Positions 1 through 7,488 of a DNA stretch of 10,787 nt are shown here, in pieces. The notes beneath the pieces were generated by a model. It was not told the origin of the DNA. It was given only the letters and a program-made list of their open reading frames with translations, and did not search any database. Source of the stretch: Roseimaritima sp. (GTDB lineage Bacteria > Planctomycetota > Planctomycetia > Pirellulales > Pirellulaceae); assembly GCA_007124075.1 (NCBI GenBank), contig SLFV01000067.1, positions 1 through 10,787 of the forward strand, read 5' to 3'. Position 1 is the first letter of the stretch. The number at the start of each line of letters is the position of its first letter. A program made the translations under genes and the position numbers.

Positions 1-2711
1 TGACCCGGCTAAGCACCGGTTTGCGCATTAACTCCGGCTCGGACGATCCGGCAGGTTTGATTGCGAGCGAAGCGTTGCGAAGCGAGATTACGGGTTTGAA
101 CAAGGCGATCACGAATACCAAGCGAGCCAGTCAGATCATCAGTACGGCCGACAGCGCGTTGGGTCAGGTCAGCAGTTTGTTAAACGACATCCGCGGTTTG
201 GTGGTCGAAGCCGCCAACGAGGGGGCATTGAGTCCGGATGAAATCGCCGCGAATCAGCTCCAGATTGACAGTTCGCTGGAAGCCTTGAACCGGATTGCTC
301 AGACGACGACGTTCCAGGGACGTAAGCTGTTGGACGGGTCGCTTGACTTCATTACCAGCGCGGGGCAGGGCTTTGGAACCGTCCGTGATTTGACGATTGA
401 ACAAGCAAACCTGGGAGCAACGGGGCAGGTTTCGGTCGATGTGGATGTAAGCGCTGCGGCAACCCGCGCTGCGATCACGGCTTCGGGCATTCCGACAGCG
501 ACCACACCTGCCTTCTCCGCGGGCACTTTAACTTTCGAGTCGGAGGTTGCGGATGCCTCGGCGGCTGGCACAGTGAACTTAGCGAATTCGTTCACCATCG
601 GAGCGGAAGCGAGCGGTGCGATAGCACTGGCCAATGCGACGACTCCCGACGAACAAGCGGAGGGAACGTTGACCTTGGGCGACAGCGGGCTGGGATTGGA
701 ATTTGAAGTTCAAGCTGGTTCTGCTGCCGATGGGACAACTGGAAATGGGGTCATCATTGAAGTGACCGTTGGGGCTTCGACCACAGGTTCTTACGACGCC
801 GCGACGAATACGTTAAGCATCACCTTGGAGGAAGGGGCGGATGCCGCAACGATCGCGGCAGCGTTGGACACCGAGCTGGATGGGTTTTTCGACGTTGCCG
901 CAGTCGCGGGGGCTGAAGTCGTCGATGCAGCCGATGCGGGAACCTACACGGGCGTCCTGGCTGGTGGTACCGACCAAACCGATGCGGGAACCGGGTTTCA
1001 GTTGACCGCTCGTGACGGCGGTGCCGCCGATGGTGCCATTGGGAACGACACGACGGTGACGATCACGACGGGGGCGGTAACGTCGGCAAGTTACGACGCG
1101 GAGACCAATGAGTTGATTATCACGGCTGCTGCGGGGGCCACGGTTTCTGAAATAGCAGCAGCGATCAATACCAGTCTGGGTGATGACTGGATCGCCTCGA
1201 ACGTCGTCAACGGCAGCTACGCGTTTGCCAGTGCGGACGTTGGCACTTCCACTCCGCTGACAGGCGGCACCAACCCGGGATTGGCTGGCCAATTCATCTT
1301 GGAGGCGGTCGATGGTGGCGCTGCCGATGGAACCGTTGGCAATGAAACCGATTTGGTTTTCGCTTCGGGAGCGACGACCGAGGCGACTTACGATGCCGAC
1401 AGCAATACGTTGACCGTAACGGTTGCCGATGGTGCAACGATTGACGATGTGGCCACGGCAATCAATAACCAGGGAACGTTTCTGGCGAAGAACGTTTTAA
1501 ATGGCACGGCCGTTTTCAGTACCGATGACCTTGGGACCACTTCTCCGCTGTCCGGGGGTACCGACCAAACGGTCAACGACGTGATTACAGTGACTGCTGA
1601 CGTTGCCGACCCGGCCTTTGACGGTCCCAGTATCTCCGTGGTGGGCACCAACGCGCTGGCTGCGGGTGAGGCGTCCGCCGAAATTGACAACGATGGGAAT
1701 ATTGTTGTCAACGTCAGCACCAACGGGGCGGTTGCGATGGGCACGATCGCTGCTGCGATCGACGGTTTGGATGGTTTCTCCGCGGCGGTGACCACATCCG
1801 ATGGTACCGGCCAATACTTGGACGGCATCAGCGCCGCGCCCGACAGCACCGACCTAGCGGGCGGCCAGTTTGGTGGCGGTTTGACCGCTGACTTGGTGAT
1901 TCAGCTTACTGGTAGCGATGGAGCGGAGGTATTCCAATTCGAGCGTGGGTCGTCGTTGGGTGACGTTCTCAATGCGATTAACTTGGTCAGTGACTCAACC
2001 GGCGTGCAAGCTGTCGATGATGCGGGCAGCATTCGCCTGGAAAGCACCACGTATGGTTCGCGCTCGGTTGTCGCGTTAGAAGTGATCTCCGAAGGTGCTG
2101 GTGGACAGTTCGCCAGCAATCTGTCGGCCTCACGATCCAATGGGACGGACATCCAGGCGACCATCAATGGGACGACTGCGACCGCCTCTGGGAATACTTT
2201 CTCCATCAACACTTCGACGCTCAGCCTGTCGATGACCGTTGAAGCGGGCTCCAGCGATAATATCAGCTTTGACATCACGGGGGGCGGGGCCCTGTTTCAA
2301 CTGGGGTCCAACGTTGTCAGCAACCAGCAGGCACGCATGGGCATCAGCAGCGTCAGCACTGGCAAGCTGGGTGGTAACACGGGCCGTCTGTACGAACTGG
2401 GTAGCGGACAAGCTCGCGCACTGAGCAACGATGCGGCCGGGGCCGCTAAGATCGTTGACGAAGTCATCAACAAGGTCACCAGCCTGCGAGGTCGACTGGG
2501 TGCGTTCCAAGCGACGACCTTGGAAAGCAACTTGGTGTCGTTAAATGACACGGTTGCCAATCTGCAAGAAGCGGAAAGTTCCATTCGCGACGCAGACTTT
2601 GCCGCCGAGTCAGCGAATCTGACACGTGCTCAGATTTTGGTTCAATCGGGCACCAACGTGTTGGCATTGGCCAACCAAAATCCGCAGAACGTGTTGGCCT
2701 TGCTGCGATAG
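1..2711 (+). CDS. fliC: Flagellin, 5'-partial, with a large repetitive central region
   Basis: Subunit of the flagellar filament, exported unfolded through the flagellar type III apparatus and polymerised outside the cell. The frame is open from base 3, where it reads TRLSTGLRINSGSDDPAGL, the classic flagellin D0/D1 motif; the initiator and roughly 30 residues therefore lie before the window, and the TTG at base 21 is not the start. Numbering from base 21 as residue 1, the N-terminal D1 helices span about 1-130, a variable region about 135-690, and the C-terminal D1/D0 about 750-896, ending with SSIRDADFAAESANLTRAQI and then NPQNVLALLR, as in canonical flagellins. The central region holds about four acidic, lysine-poor repeats and a Flagellin_IN-like segment (about 620-690). 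With over 920 residues in total it is nearly twice the length of E. coli FliC. A strong terminator follows 40 bases after the stop. Identity is certain; the symbol is by family. Confidence 0.96.
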   Translation, partial: TRLSTGLRINSGSDDPAGLIASEALRSEITGLNKAITNTKRASQIISTADSALGQVSSLLNDIRGLVVEAANEGALSPDEIAANQLQIDSSLEALNRIAQTTTFQGRKLLDGSLDFITSAGQGFGTVRDLTIEQANLGATGQVSVDVDVSAAATRAAITASGIPTATTPAFSAGTLTFESEVADASAAGTVNLANSFTIGAEASGAIALANATTPDEQAEGTLTLGDSGLGLEFEVQAGSAADGTTGNGVIIEVTVGASTTGSYDAATNTLSITLEEGADAATIAAALDTELDGFFDVAAVAGAEVVDAADAGTYTGVLAGGTDQTDAGTGFQLTARDGGAADGAIGNDTTVTITTGAVTSASYDAETNELIITAAAGATVSEIAAAINTSLGDDWIASNVVNGSYAFASADVGTSTPLTGGTNPGLAGQFILEAVDGGAADGTVGNETDLVFASGATTEATYDADSNTLTVTVADGATIDDVATAINNQGTFLAKNVLNGTAVFSTDDLGTTSPLSGGTDQTVNDVITVTADVADPAFDGPSISVVGTNALAAGEASAEIDNDGNIVVNVSTNGAVAMGTIAAAIDGLDGFSAAVTTSDGTGQYLDGISAAPDSTDLAGGQFGGGLTADLVIQLTGSDGAEVFQFERGSSLGDVLNAINLVSDSTGVQAVDDAGSIRLESTTYGSRSVVALEVISEGAGGQFASNLSASRSNGTDIQATINGTTATASGNTFSINTSTLSLSMTVEAGSSDNISFDITGGGALFQLGSNVVSNQQARMGISSVSTGKLGGNTGRLYELGSGQARALSNDAAGAAKIVDEVINKVTSLRGRLGAFQATTLESNLVSLNDTVANLQEAESSIRDADFAAESANLTRAQILVQSGTNVLALANQNPQNVLALLR
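663..1865 (+). repeat. Tandem ~98-residue repeats inside flagellin
   Basis: Four imperfect head-to-tail units encode the surface-exposed part of the flagellin, at about 663-977, 978-1271, 1272-1565 and a diverged 1566-1865. The shared pattern is F-x-L-x-A, then DGGAADG-x-x-GN, then YDA-x-x-N-x-L, then GAT-x-x-x-IA-x-AIN, and finally PL-x-GGTDQ at the end. The 14-mer GGTACCGACCAAAC occurs identically at 966-979 and 1557-1570, a separation of 591 bases (197 codons), or two repeat units. The units are rich in Ala, Gly, Thr and Asp, have one lysine in units 1-3 (the sequence LAKNV), and lack cysteine. The fourth unit keeps the beta-rich pattern and the IAAAI helix but little identity. Unit borders are by eye. 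Confidence 0.8.
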
Positions 2712-2751
2712 TTCAATGCTGGCTTCGCGTTAAGACCGGATTAAACGGAAC

Positions 2752-2793
2752 GGTCGGTGAATCGCTCAGGAGGGCGGTTCACCGATCTTTTTT
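2752..2793 (+). terminator. Intrinsic terminator of the flagellin gene
   Basis: A 16-pair stem (arms 2752-2767 and 2772-2787, three of the pairs G-U wobbles) with a four-base loop AGGA is followed directly by six T residues (2788-2793). It lies 40 bases past the flagellin stop and matches a rho-independent terminator. It implies that most flagellin transcripts end here and that fliD is expressed separately, as expected when filament subunits are needed in far greater amounts than cap protein. Confidence 0.9.
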
Positions 2794-2983
2794 GGTCCCT
2801 CGCTGCTGGTTTGCTGCGTAATCAGGTCTCAGGCTTTGTGGCCAACTCCCGTGGTTGCTGAAAACTTAAACGAGTTGCCCAAACAAGACTCATACGATTA
2901 AACCGGCAGTGTCGATATCCAATCATGGACAGGATTTTGCGACTTGGAACCCGTTTTAACTTCGCTGTGACAACTGCTTTGCT

Positions 2984-5362
2984 ATGGGTAGGCTTCAAAC
3001 CTCTATTGGCTTGATCACCGGTACCGATATCGTCGGAACGGTTGAGCAGTTAGTCAGTCTGAGCGGCGCTCCCAAACGGCGATTGGAGGCACGCAATGAA
3101 GTGCTGTCGCGACAGCAGGAGGCGATCTCCAGCCTGACCGCATCGGTCATTTCCGTGCAGCTTTCCGGCGATCGCCTTGGTGACGCAAGTCTTTTCCGTT
3201 CGCGGTCAGCAACTTCATCAAATACCGATGCGTTGTCGGTGACCAATGCGTCCGAAGCACAAGCTGGACGTTATGAAGTTGTGACGGAGCAGTTAGCGGC
3301 GACCCATTCGTTGGCTAGCAGGCAGCGGTTCGCCAACGCCACGGAACCATTGGGCATGGAGGGGCGGATTGCTGTTCGCACGACGGGAGACCTCCGACAG
3401 TCGACTTCCCTGCAGCAACTTAACGGGGGTCTGGGGGTGCAGCGGGGCAGCATTCTGATCACCGACCGCAGCGGAGCGACGGCGGAGGTCAATGTAACCA
3501 GTGCGCGAACGATCGACGATGTGCTGGAGGCGATCAATCAGAATACAGGCATTCAGGTTCGTGCCACCGCCAATCGTCAGTCGATTGTGCTGACGGATCT
3601 GACGGGACAAACGGCAAGCAATCTCCGCGTCAGGGAGGTTGGTCAGGGAGAAACGGCTGCGGATTTGGGTTTTTTTGGGGTTGATGTTGCCGCTGCCTCG
3701 GCAACGGGTCAGGAGTTGGTCGAAAGTAACACCTACCTATCAGGGGTTTCGCTATCGGAACTCCGTGGCGGTCAGGGCCTGGGCCCGTTAACAACGCTGA
3801 ACATCTCGCTGCGTGATGGCAGCGCCGCCGCGGTCGATCTGTCGGCTGCGGAAACGATTCAAGATGTGATCGATACTATCAATGACACCGGTTTAAATTT
3901 GACGGCCCGCCTGAATGACAGTGGGACGGGCCTACGATTGCGTGACCTATCCGGCGGTACGACCGAATCGTTCTCCGTCAGTAGTGCGGACGACACCGCA
4001 GCGCGACTAGGGATCGCGCAAACTTCCTCGCAAACGACCATCAATGGTCAGCACCTCAACCGTCAAGCGGTTGACCGGGACACACTTCTGACAGAGTTGA
4101 ATCAAGGGCAAGGCGTCACACCGGGTTCTTTTGAGCTTCGTGATTCAACCGGCAACCGTAGTGCGATCAACATGGCCACCGCAGGAATCAGCACCGTTGG
4201 GGAGCTGATCGATCGCATTAATAATTTGGGGCTGGGCCTGCAGGCGCAGCTTAGCGCTGGCGGAGATGGCATTGCCATCGTCGATTCCGCCGGCGGTGAA
4301 GAGATCCCCAGGATTTTTGACCTGGGTTCGTCCGTAGCGGCCAGCCAATTAGGAATCGCCGCGTCGGCTAGCGTGCAAACCATCGATGGCAATGAGGTTT
4401 TGGCGATTGTTGGTGGTGACAGCTTCGGCGTGGCGATTACGGCGACCGACTCGCTGGAGGACATTGCCCGGAAGATTAATGATTCCGACCGGTTTGTCAA
4501 AGCGACCGTTCAGCAAGACGAATCGGGACAGCATTACCTACGTGTCAGCAGTTTGCAGGGCGGGCAACGAGGTCGATTTAGCGTGCATGCCGACGGACTG
4601 CCATGGCAGATGGAAACCACCGCATTCGGCCAAGATGCGACGATCAGCATCATTGACGACAGTCGAACCGCACGTCGCTTGACCAGCGCCGACGGCGTCT
4701 TTGTTGACAACGCCAGCGGTTTAAACCTGACGGTCAAATCGCTTGCGGCAACTCCCGTGATCGTCGACGTTACTCCGAATCGCAAGGCAACCGTTGACGC
4801 GGTGAAAACATTCGTGACCCAGTTCAATCAACTGAACGACCGCGTGCGTTCACTGACCAGTTTCGACGAGACGGATAACACCGTCGGCTTGTTGTTTGGT
4901 TCAACGGAAACGCTCAGAATCGAAACGGGTTACGCACGGCTTTTATCGGGTGTTATCCGTGGTAACGGGCCGATCCAATCTTTCGGCGAACTGGGATTGC
5001 GGTTAAACGAAAATGGAAAATTAGACTTTGACGAATCACGGCTGGAGCGGGCCTTAGAAAATAACGCAGAGGCGGTCGAAGCGTTCTTCACTACCGAAAC
5101 AACCGGTGCTTCGGCGCGGCTGAAAAGCCTGGCGGATCGATTGGCCGGAGTCGACAACGGCATGTTGCTGAATCGAGGAAACGCCCTGACCCGTCGGGTG
5201 GAACAAAACAACGAGCGAATTGCCCAGATGGATCGGCGACTGGAGAATGAGCGAGAGCGTTTGTTGCGCCAATTTTTCGAAATGGAAGCCGCCATCTCGC
5301 GCATTCAGAGCAACCAGCAATACATTACGGGTATTCAACCGATTCGCTTTCCCGACCGATGA
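2984..5362 (+). CDS. fliD: Flagellar filament cap protein FliD (hook-associated protein 2), long form
   Basis: FliD forms the oligomeric cap at the filament tip and assists folding and insertion of exported flagellin. The N-terminus (GLITGTDIVGTVEQLVSL, about residues 8-25) is the FliD_N signature (G-x-D-I-x-x-x-V-x-x-L), followed by the long helix to about 65 and a beta segment to about 110. Residues 143-459 carry three Flagellin_IN-like repeats and a weaker fourth at about 460-545. FliD_C follows at about 545-792, with the terminal coiled coil including LENERERLLRQFFEMEAAI and the ending SNQQYI. At 792 residues it is far longer than E. coli FliD (about 470); the excess is the repeat block. 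The ATG at 2984 has no clear Shine-Dalgarno, but no in-frame alternative lies just upstream and the N-terminus fits the family. The 272 bases before it hold the flagellin terminator and no promoter I trust. fliS follows after 113 bases. Confidence 0.95.
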   Translation: MGRLQTSIGLITGTDIVGTVEQLVSLSGAPKRRLEARNEVLSRQQEAISSLTASVISVQLSGDRLGDASLFRSRSATSSNTDALSVTNASEAQAGRYEVVTEQLAATHSLASRQRFANATEPLGMEGRIAVRTTGDLRQSTSLQQLNGGLGVQRGSILITDRSGATAEVNVTSARTIDDVLEAINQNTGIQVRATANRQSIVLTDLTGQTASNLRVREVGQGETAADLGFFGVDVAAASATGQELVESNTYLSGVSLSELRGGQGLGPLTTLNISLRDGSAAAVDLSAAETIQDVIDTINDTGLNLTARLNDSGTGLRLRDLSGGTTESFSVSSADDTAARLGIAQTSSQTTINGQHLNRQAVDRDTLLTELNQGQGVTPGSFELRDSTGNRSAINMATAGISTVGELIDRINNLGLGLQAQLSAGGDGIAIVDSAGGEEIPRIFDLGSSVAASQLGIAASASVQTIDGNEVLAIVGGDSFGVAITATDSLEDIARKINDSDRFVKATVQQDESGQHYLRVSSLQGGQRGRFSVHADGLPWQMETTAFGQDATISIIDDSRTARRLTSADGVFVDNASGLNLTVKSLAATPVIVDVTPNRKATVDAVKTFVTQFNQLNDRVRSLTSFDETDNTVGLLFGSTETLRIETGYARLLSGVIRGNGPIQSFGELGLRLNENGKLDFDESRLERALENNAEAVEAFFTTETTGASARLKSLADRLAGVDNGMLLNRGNALTRRVEQNNERIAQMDRRLENERERLLRQFFEMEAAISRIQSNQQYITGIQPIRFPDR
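3410..4360 (+). repeat. Three Flagellin_IN-like repeats inside FliD
   Basis: Three units of about 90 residues are spaced 114 and 111 residues apart: FliD residues 143-233, 257-345 and 368-459 (bases 3410-3682, 3752-4018 and 4085-4360). The common pattern is L-x-x-LN-x-G-x-GV, then L-x-D-x-x-G, then TI-x-DV-x-x-x-IN near the middle (TIDDVLEAIN, TIQDVIDTIN, TVGELIDRIN), then a beta strand with the D-x-x-G turn (LTDLTGQT, LRDLSGGT, IVDSAGGE), ending A-A-x-LG-I/F. Unit borders are by eye. A further diverged copy (SLEDIARKIN) may start near residue 461. Confidence 0.8.
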
Positions 5363-5475
5363 AGCTAAGGTTCGCTTGAAATAAAACCTTGCTCCCTCAG
5401 CTATTGTAGCTCCGCGTGGATTCGAGCGAGATGGGTTTTGCCGCTTGCCCAACAACAGGAAGATGAAAGTATTCG

Positions 5476-5937
5476 ATGAGCAATCAACCCTCCGCGCAGC
5501 GATATCTAGCGCAGGAAATTGAAAACGCTTCGCCGACTCGTTTGCGACTTATGCTGATCGAGCGTGCGGTGGATTTAGCCCATTCCTTGGCCAGTTATCC
5601 ATCGTCCGCACCGACCGATGTACGGATGACTGAACAATCGCTGCTGTTGCGTGATATTCTTGGGGAGTTGTTGGCGGGTGTGGGCAAGTCGGATTTACCG
5701 ATCGCGCAGCAGGTGGCGGATCTGTACGTCTTTCTTTTGCAGCACCTATCGGTTGCGGAGGAGACGCGTGATCCACAAAAATGGTCAGAAATTGCTAGCG
5801 TCTTGGAAATAGAACAGGACACTTGGCGATCGGTGTGTGCAAGGTCAACCATTCGCACCCCGGTTTTAGCACAGAAACTGGGCGGCGCGACGATGACTGC
5901 TGCGCATGTCGCCGGGTCGCTTAACTTTGAAGCGTGA
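5476..5937 (+). CDS. fliS: Flagellar export chaperone FliS
   Basis: FliS is a small cytoplasmic helical-bundle chaperone that binds the C-terminal D0 of flagellin, prevents premature polymerisation and delivers it to the export gate. The 153-residue product has the family layout: a YLAQEIENASPTRLRLMLIE start (family motif Y-x-x-x-x-x-x-T-A-S-P-x-x-L-x-x-M-L), a long central helical region, and DLYVFLLQHLSVAEETRDPQ, matching the DLY-x-Y-x-x-x-x-L-x-x-A signature of the third helix. It is slightly longer than E. coli FliS (136) because of an Ala/Gly-rich tail. The ATG at 5476 has a weak purine run (GAAAG, 5465-5469) in front. It lies 113 bases after fliD with no terminator between, so the two are probably cotranscribed. 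Its own terminator is at 6013-6047. Sequence divergence from model FliS is large, but context and motifs agree. Confidence 0.9.
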   Translation: MSNQPSAQRYLAQEIENASPTRLRLMLIERAVDLAHSLASYPSSAPTDVRMTEQSLLLRDILGELLAGVGKSDLPIAQQVADLYVFLLQHLSVAEETRDPQKWSEIASVLEIEQDTWRSVCARSTIRTPVLAQKLGGATMTAAHVAGSLNFEA

Positions 5938-6004
5938 ACAGGGCCCAGCGGCCGATTCGTGGCGTCCAGTTAGGGATCCCCAAACGTTAAATGTTGCCGA
6001 ACTG

Positions 6005-6034
6005 TTGAAAGCAACGTATCCTCTTCTGTATGAG
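6005..6034 (+). promoter_or_regulatory. Candidate sigma-70-type promoter for the TraB-like gene
   Basis: TTGAAA (6005-6010) and TATGAG (6029-6034) are separated by 18 bases, giving 5/6 and 4/6 matches to the bacterial housekeeping consensus. Transcription would start near 6041 and leave a leader of about 30 bases before the ATG at 6070. The -10 element lies in the loop and right arm of the fliS terminator. Without mapping data this is only a plausible match. Confidence 0.3.
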
Positions 6035-6047
6035 GAACGTTTTTTTT
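6013..6047 (+). terminator. Intrinsic terminator after fliS
   Basis: The left arm 6013-6023 (AACGTATCCTC, with one bulged A at 6018) pairs with the right arm 6032-6041 (GAGGAACGTT) across an eight-base loop, and eight T residues run from 6040 to 6047. It lies 75 bases past the fliS stop and 23 bases before the next start codon. It marks the end of the flagellar block. Confidence 0.75.
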
Positions 6048-6069
6048 CCATCAAACGATAGGTTCGGCG

Positions 6070-6954
6070 ATGCGCTGCTGTTTTACCTTCCTTGCGGCTT
6101 TTCTGACGCTCTTTGCGTACCCAACACACGGACGCGCCGAAATTGCGGACACCAAAGCCCAGCAGGAACAGTACGTTCGTGTTTCACAAACCGAACAGGG
6201 ACAGCCAAAGAATCTTGAGACCGCGATCGTCCGTTTCGAGGGAACGCCGAAGACTGATTTCGCGGGTATCACGGTCGACTTGGTCGGTGTCGTTCATATC
6301 GGGGGTGGTGATTACTACGCCCAGCTTGATCGACGTTTGGCTGAATATGACGTGGTTCTGTACGAACTGGTGGCTCCCGATGGGACCCGAATTCGACCAG
6401 AGGATTTGGCTGGTCGCCGATCGTTGATTGCGTCGATGCAAAGCGGCATGAGGGACGTCTTAAAACTGGAATACCAATTGGAAAGGATTAACTATCTCGC
6501 AGAAAACTTTCGACACGCGGACATGAGTCCGGAGGAGTTTGCCGAAGACATGGCGCGGCGTGGTGATAGTTTGCCTAAGATGATCGCTCGTTTGTTTGGA
6601 GCCTCGTTGGCGATGCAGGCATCTGGGAAATCCAACGACTTGGATTTGATACGAGCATTTTTCAGCAAGGACCGAGCGGTCATGCTGCGGCGAGCCATGG
6701 CGGCACAGTTGGCTGATATGGAAATGCTGAATTTGGGCCTCGATGATGCTGACGGAGAAAATACGATCATCAAGGGCCGCAACGCGAAAGCCATGCGAAT
6801 TTTGGCGGAAGAGGTCCAAGCGGGCCAAAAGAACATCGCGATCTTCTACGGTGCAGGGCATCTACCCGATATGGCAGAACGCTTAAGAACGGAATTCGCC
6901 ATGAAAGCGAGCGATACGATCTGGCTGCCCGCTTGGAATCTGCAGGAACTCTGA
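6070..6954 (+). CDS. Secreted TraB/PrgY/GumN-like protein
   Basis: A 294-residue protein. Residues 1-23 form a signal peptide: MRCC, a hydrophobic stretch FTFLAAFLTLFAY, then a likely cleavage after GRA. The mature part shows the TraB/PrgY/GumN (Tiki-like) arrangement: a beta strand ending GVVHIG (G73 to H76), the strand VVLYELV with E99, a helical middle, and FYGAGHLPDM with the second GxGH histidine (H264). In this superfamily these His and Glu positions are proposed to form a metal-dependent active site, and eukaryotic Tiki members are proteases, but the bacterial members are poorly characterised. I infer an envelope-located, possibly hydrolytic protein and cannot name a substrate. A flagellar role is not implied: a terminator separates it from fliS. 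The next gene starts 241 bases later and I see no terminator after this one. The start at 6070 is the only ATG that gives the signal peptide. Confidence 0.75.
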   Translation: MRCCFTFLAAFLTLFAYPTHGRAEIADTKAQQEQYVRVSQTEQGQPKNLETAIVRFEGTPKTDFAGITVDLVGVVHIGGGDYYAQLDRRLAEYDVVLYELVAPDGTRIRPEDLAGRRSLIASMQSGMRDVLKLEYQLERINYLAENFRHADMSPEEFAEDMARRGDSLPKMIARLFGASLAMQASGKSNDLDLIRAFFSKDRAVMLRRAMAAQLADMEMLNLGLDDADGENTIIKGRNAKAMRILAEEVQAGQKNIAIFYGAGHLPDMAERLRTEFAMKASDTIWLPAWNLQEL

Positions 6955-7088
6955 GAATCCATCTACGGGCTACAAGTCCCACAATCGCTACCCACCAGAT
7001 AATTCTGTGCTGGCAAGGCTGGGTTGCCGATTACTCATCCAGTGGACCGGCAACTCTGAATTTTCTCGCCTGCGAGGGGCGGGAGATG

Positions 7089-7095
7089 AAGGAGG
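7089..7095 (+). promoter_or_regulatory. Consensus Shine-Dalgarno that questions the next gene's start
   Basis: AAGGAGG at 7089-7095 lies seven bases before a GTG at 7103 that is in frame with the membrane protein annotated from 7196. It could therefore set a start 31 codons upstream of the ATG I chose, or serve a short upstream ORF (ATG 7086 or 7098), although its spacing to 7098 is too short. Consensus Shine-Dalgarno sequences are uncommon in this window, which makes a chance match less likely but not excluded. Confidence 0.4.
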
Positions 7096-7195
7096 CAATG
7101 CCGTGCGTCAGCGACGCAAACTGGCGGTTATCGACAGTGGTTTCCGGTCCGACTTCGGAAAACATCGCCATGTCCTCCCAACCGTGGTTACGATC

Positions 7196-7480
7196 ATGAA
7201 TCGAAATCGCTATTTCCTCATCGGTTTGCTACTGATTCTGATCGGCGTTCAATTTCGCATGGTTGAATCGGTCGTTTTGAACGAACAAACCACGCGGGCT
7301 CTTGCTCGGATGACCAATGCCAAACCGGTCGCCAGCAACGACATGCTCTCCTCCGTCTTCATGCAGGTTTATCCATCGCCAAAGAAACGCATTGCTCCCC
7401 CGCGGTGGATCGGATTGGCATTGATCGCAGTAGGTGCGGTCATCTCCCTGCATGCGGTTGCAATTCCCAAACAGGGTTGA
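7196..7480 (+). CDS. Small two-helix membrane protein of unknown function
   Basis: From the ATG at 7196 the product has 94 residues with two hydrophobic segments, about 6-20 (YFLIGLLLILIGVQF) and 71-90 (WIGLALIAVGAVISLHAVAI), flanking a soluble loop of about 50 residues. Positive charges at the N-terminus (MNRNR) and before the second helix (KKR, PPR) suggest a hairpin with both ends near the same side. I do not recognise a named family; the style resembles conserved hypothetical proteins of Pirellulaceae. I chose 7196 because the first helix then begins almost at once, as usual for such proteins. A GTG at 7103 with a consensus Shine-Dalgarno would give 125 residues with a basic extension. 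The ATG overlaps the stop of a short upstream frame (ATGA). The next gene begins 8 bases after this stop, so the two are probably one transcript. Confidence 0.65.
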   Translation: MNRNRYFLIGLLLILIGVQFRMVESVVLNEQTTRALARMTNAKPVASNDMLSSVFMQVYPSPKKRIAPPRWIGLALIAVGAVISLHAVAIPKQG

Positions 7481-7488
7481 CAAGTTCA

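Noticed and set aside
299..1849. Several long - strand ORFs inside the flagellin gene
   Set aside because: They are antisense shadows of a repeat-rich, high-GC coding region. The sense frame carries unmistakable flagellin ends.
2794..2983. Sigma-54 or sigma-28 type promoter before fliD
   Set aside because: I compared TGGC...TTGC-like and TAAA...CGATA-like matches; none has the required spacing (GG-N10-GC, or TAAA with about 15 bases to GCCGATAA).
5367..5390. Inverted repeat AAGGTT...AACCTT between fliD and fliS as a terminator
   Set aside because: The stem is only six pairs, AT-rich, with a 12-base loop and no T tract. The two genes are more likely cotranscribed.
5376..5407. TTGAAA ... TATTGT as a promoter for fliS
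   Set aside because: The spacing between the elements is 20 bases, beyond the usual 16-18.
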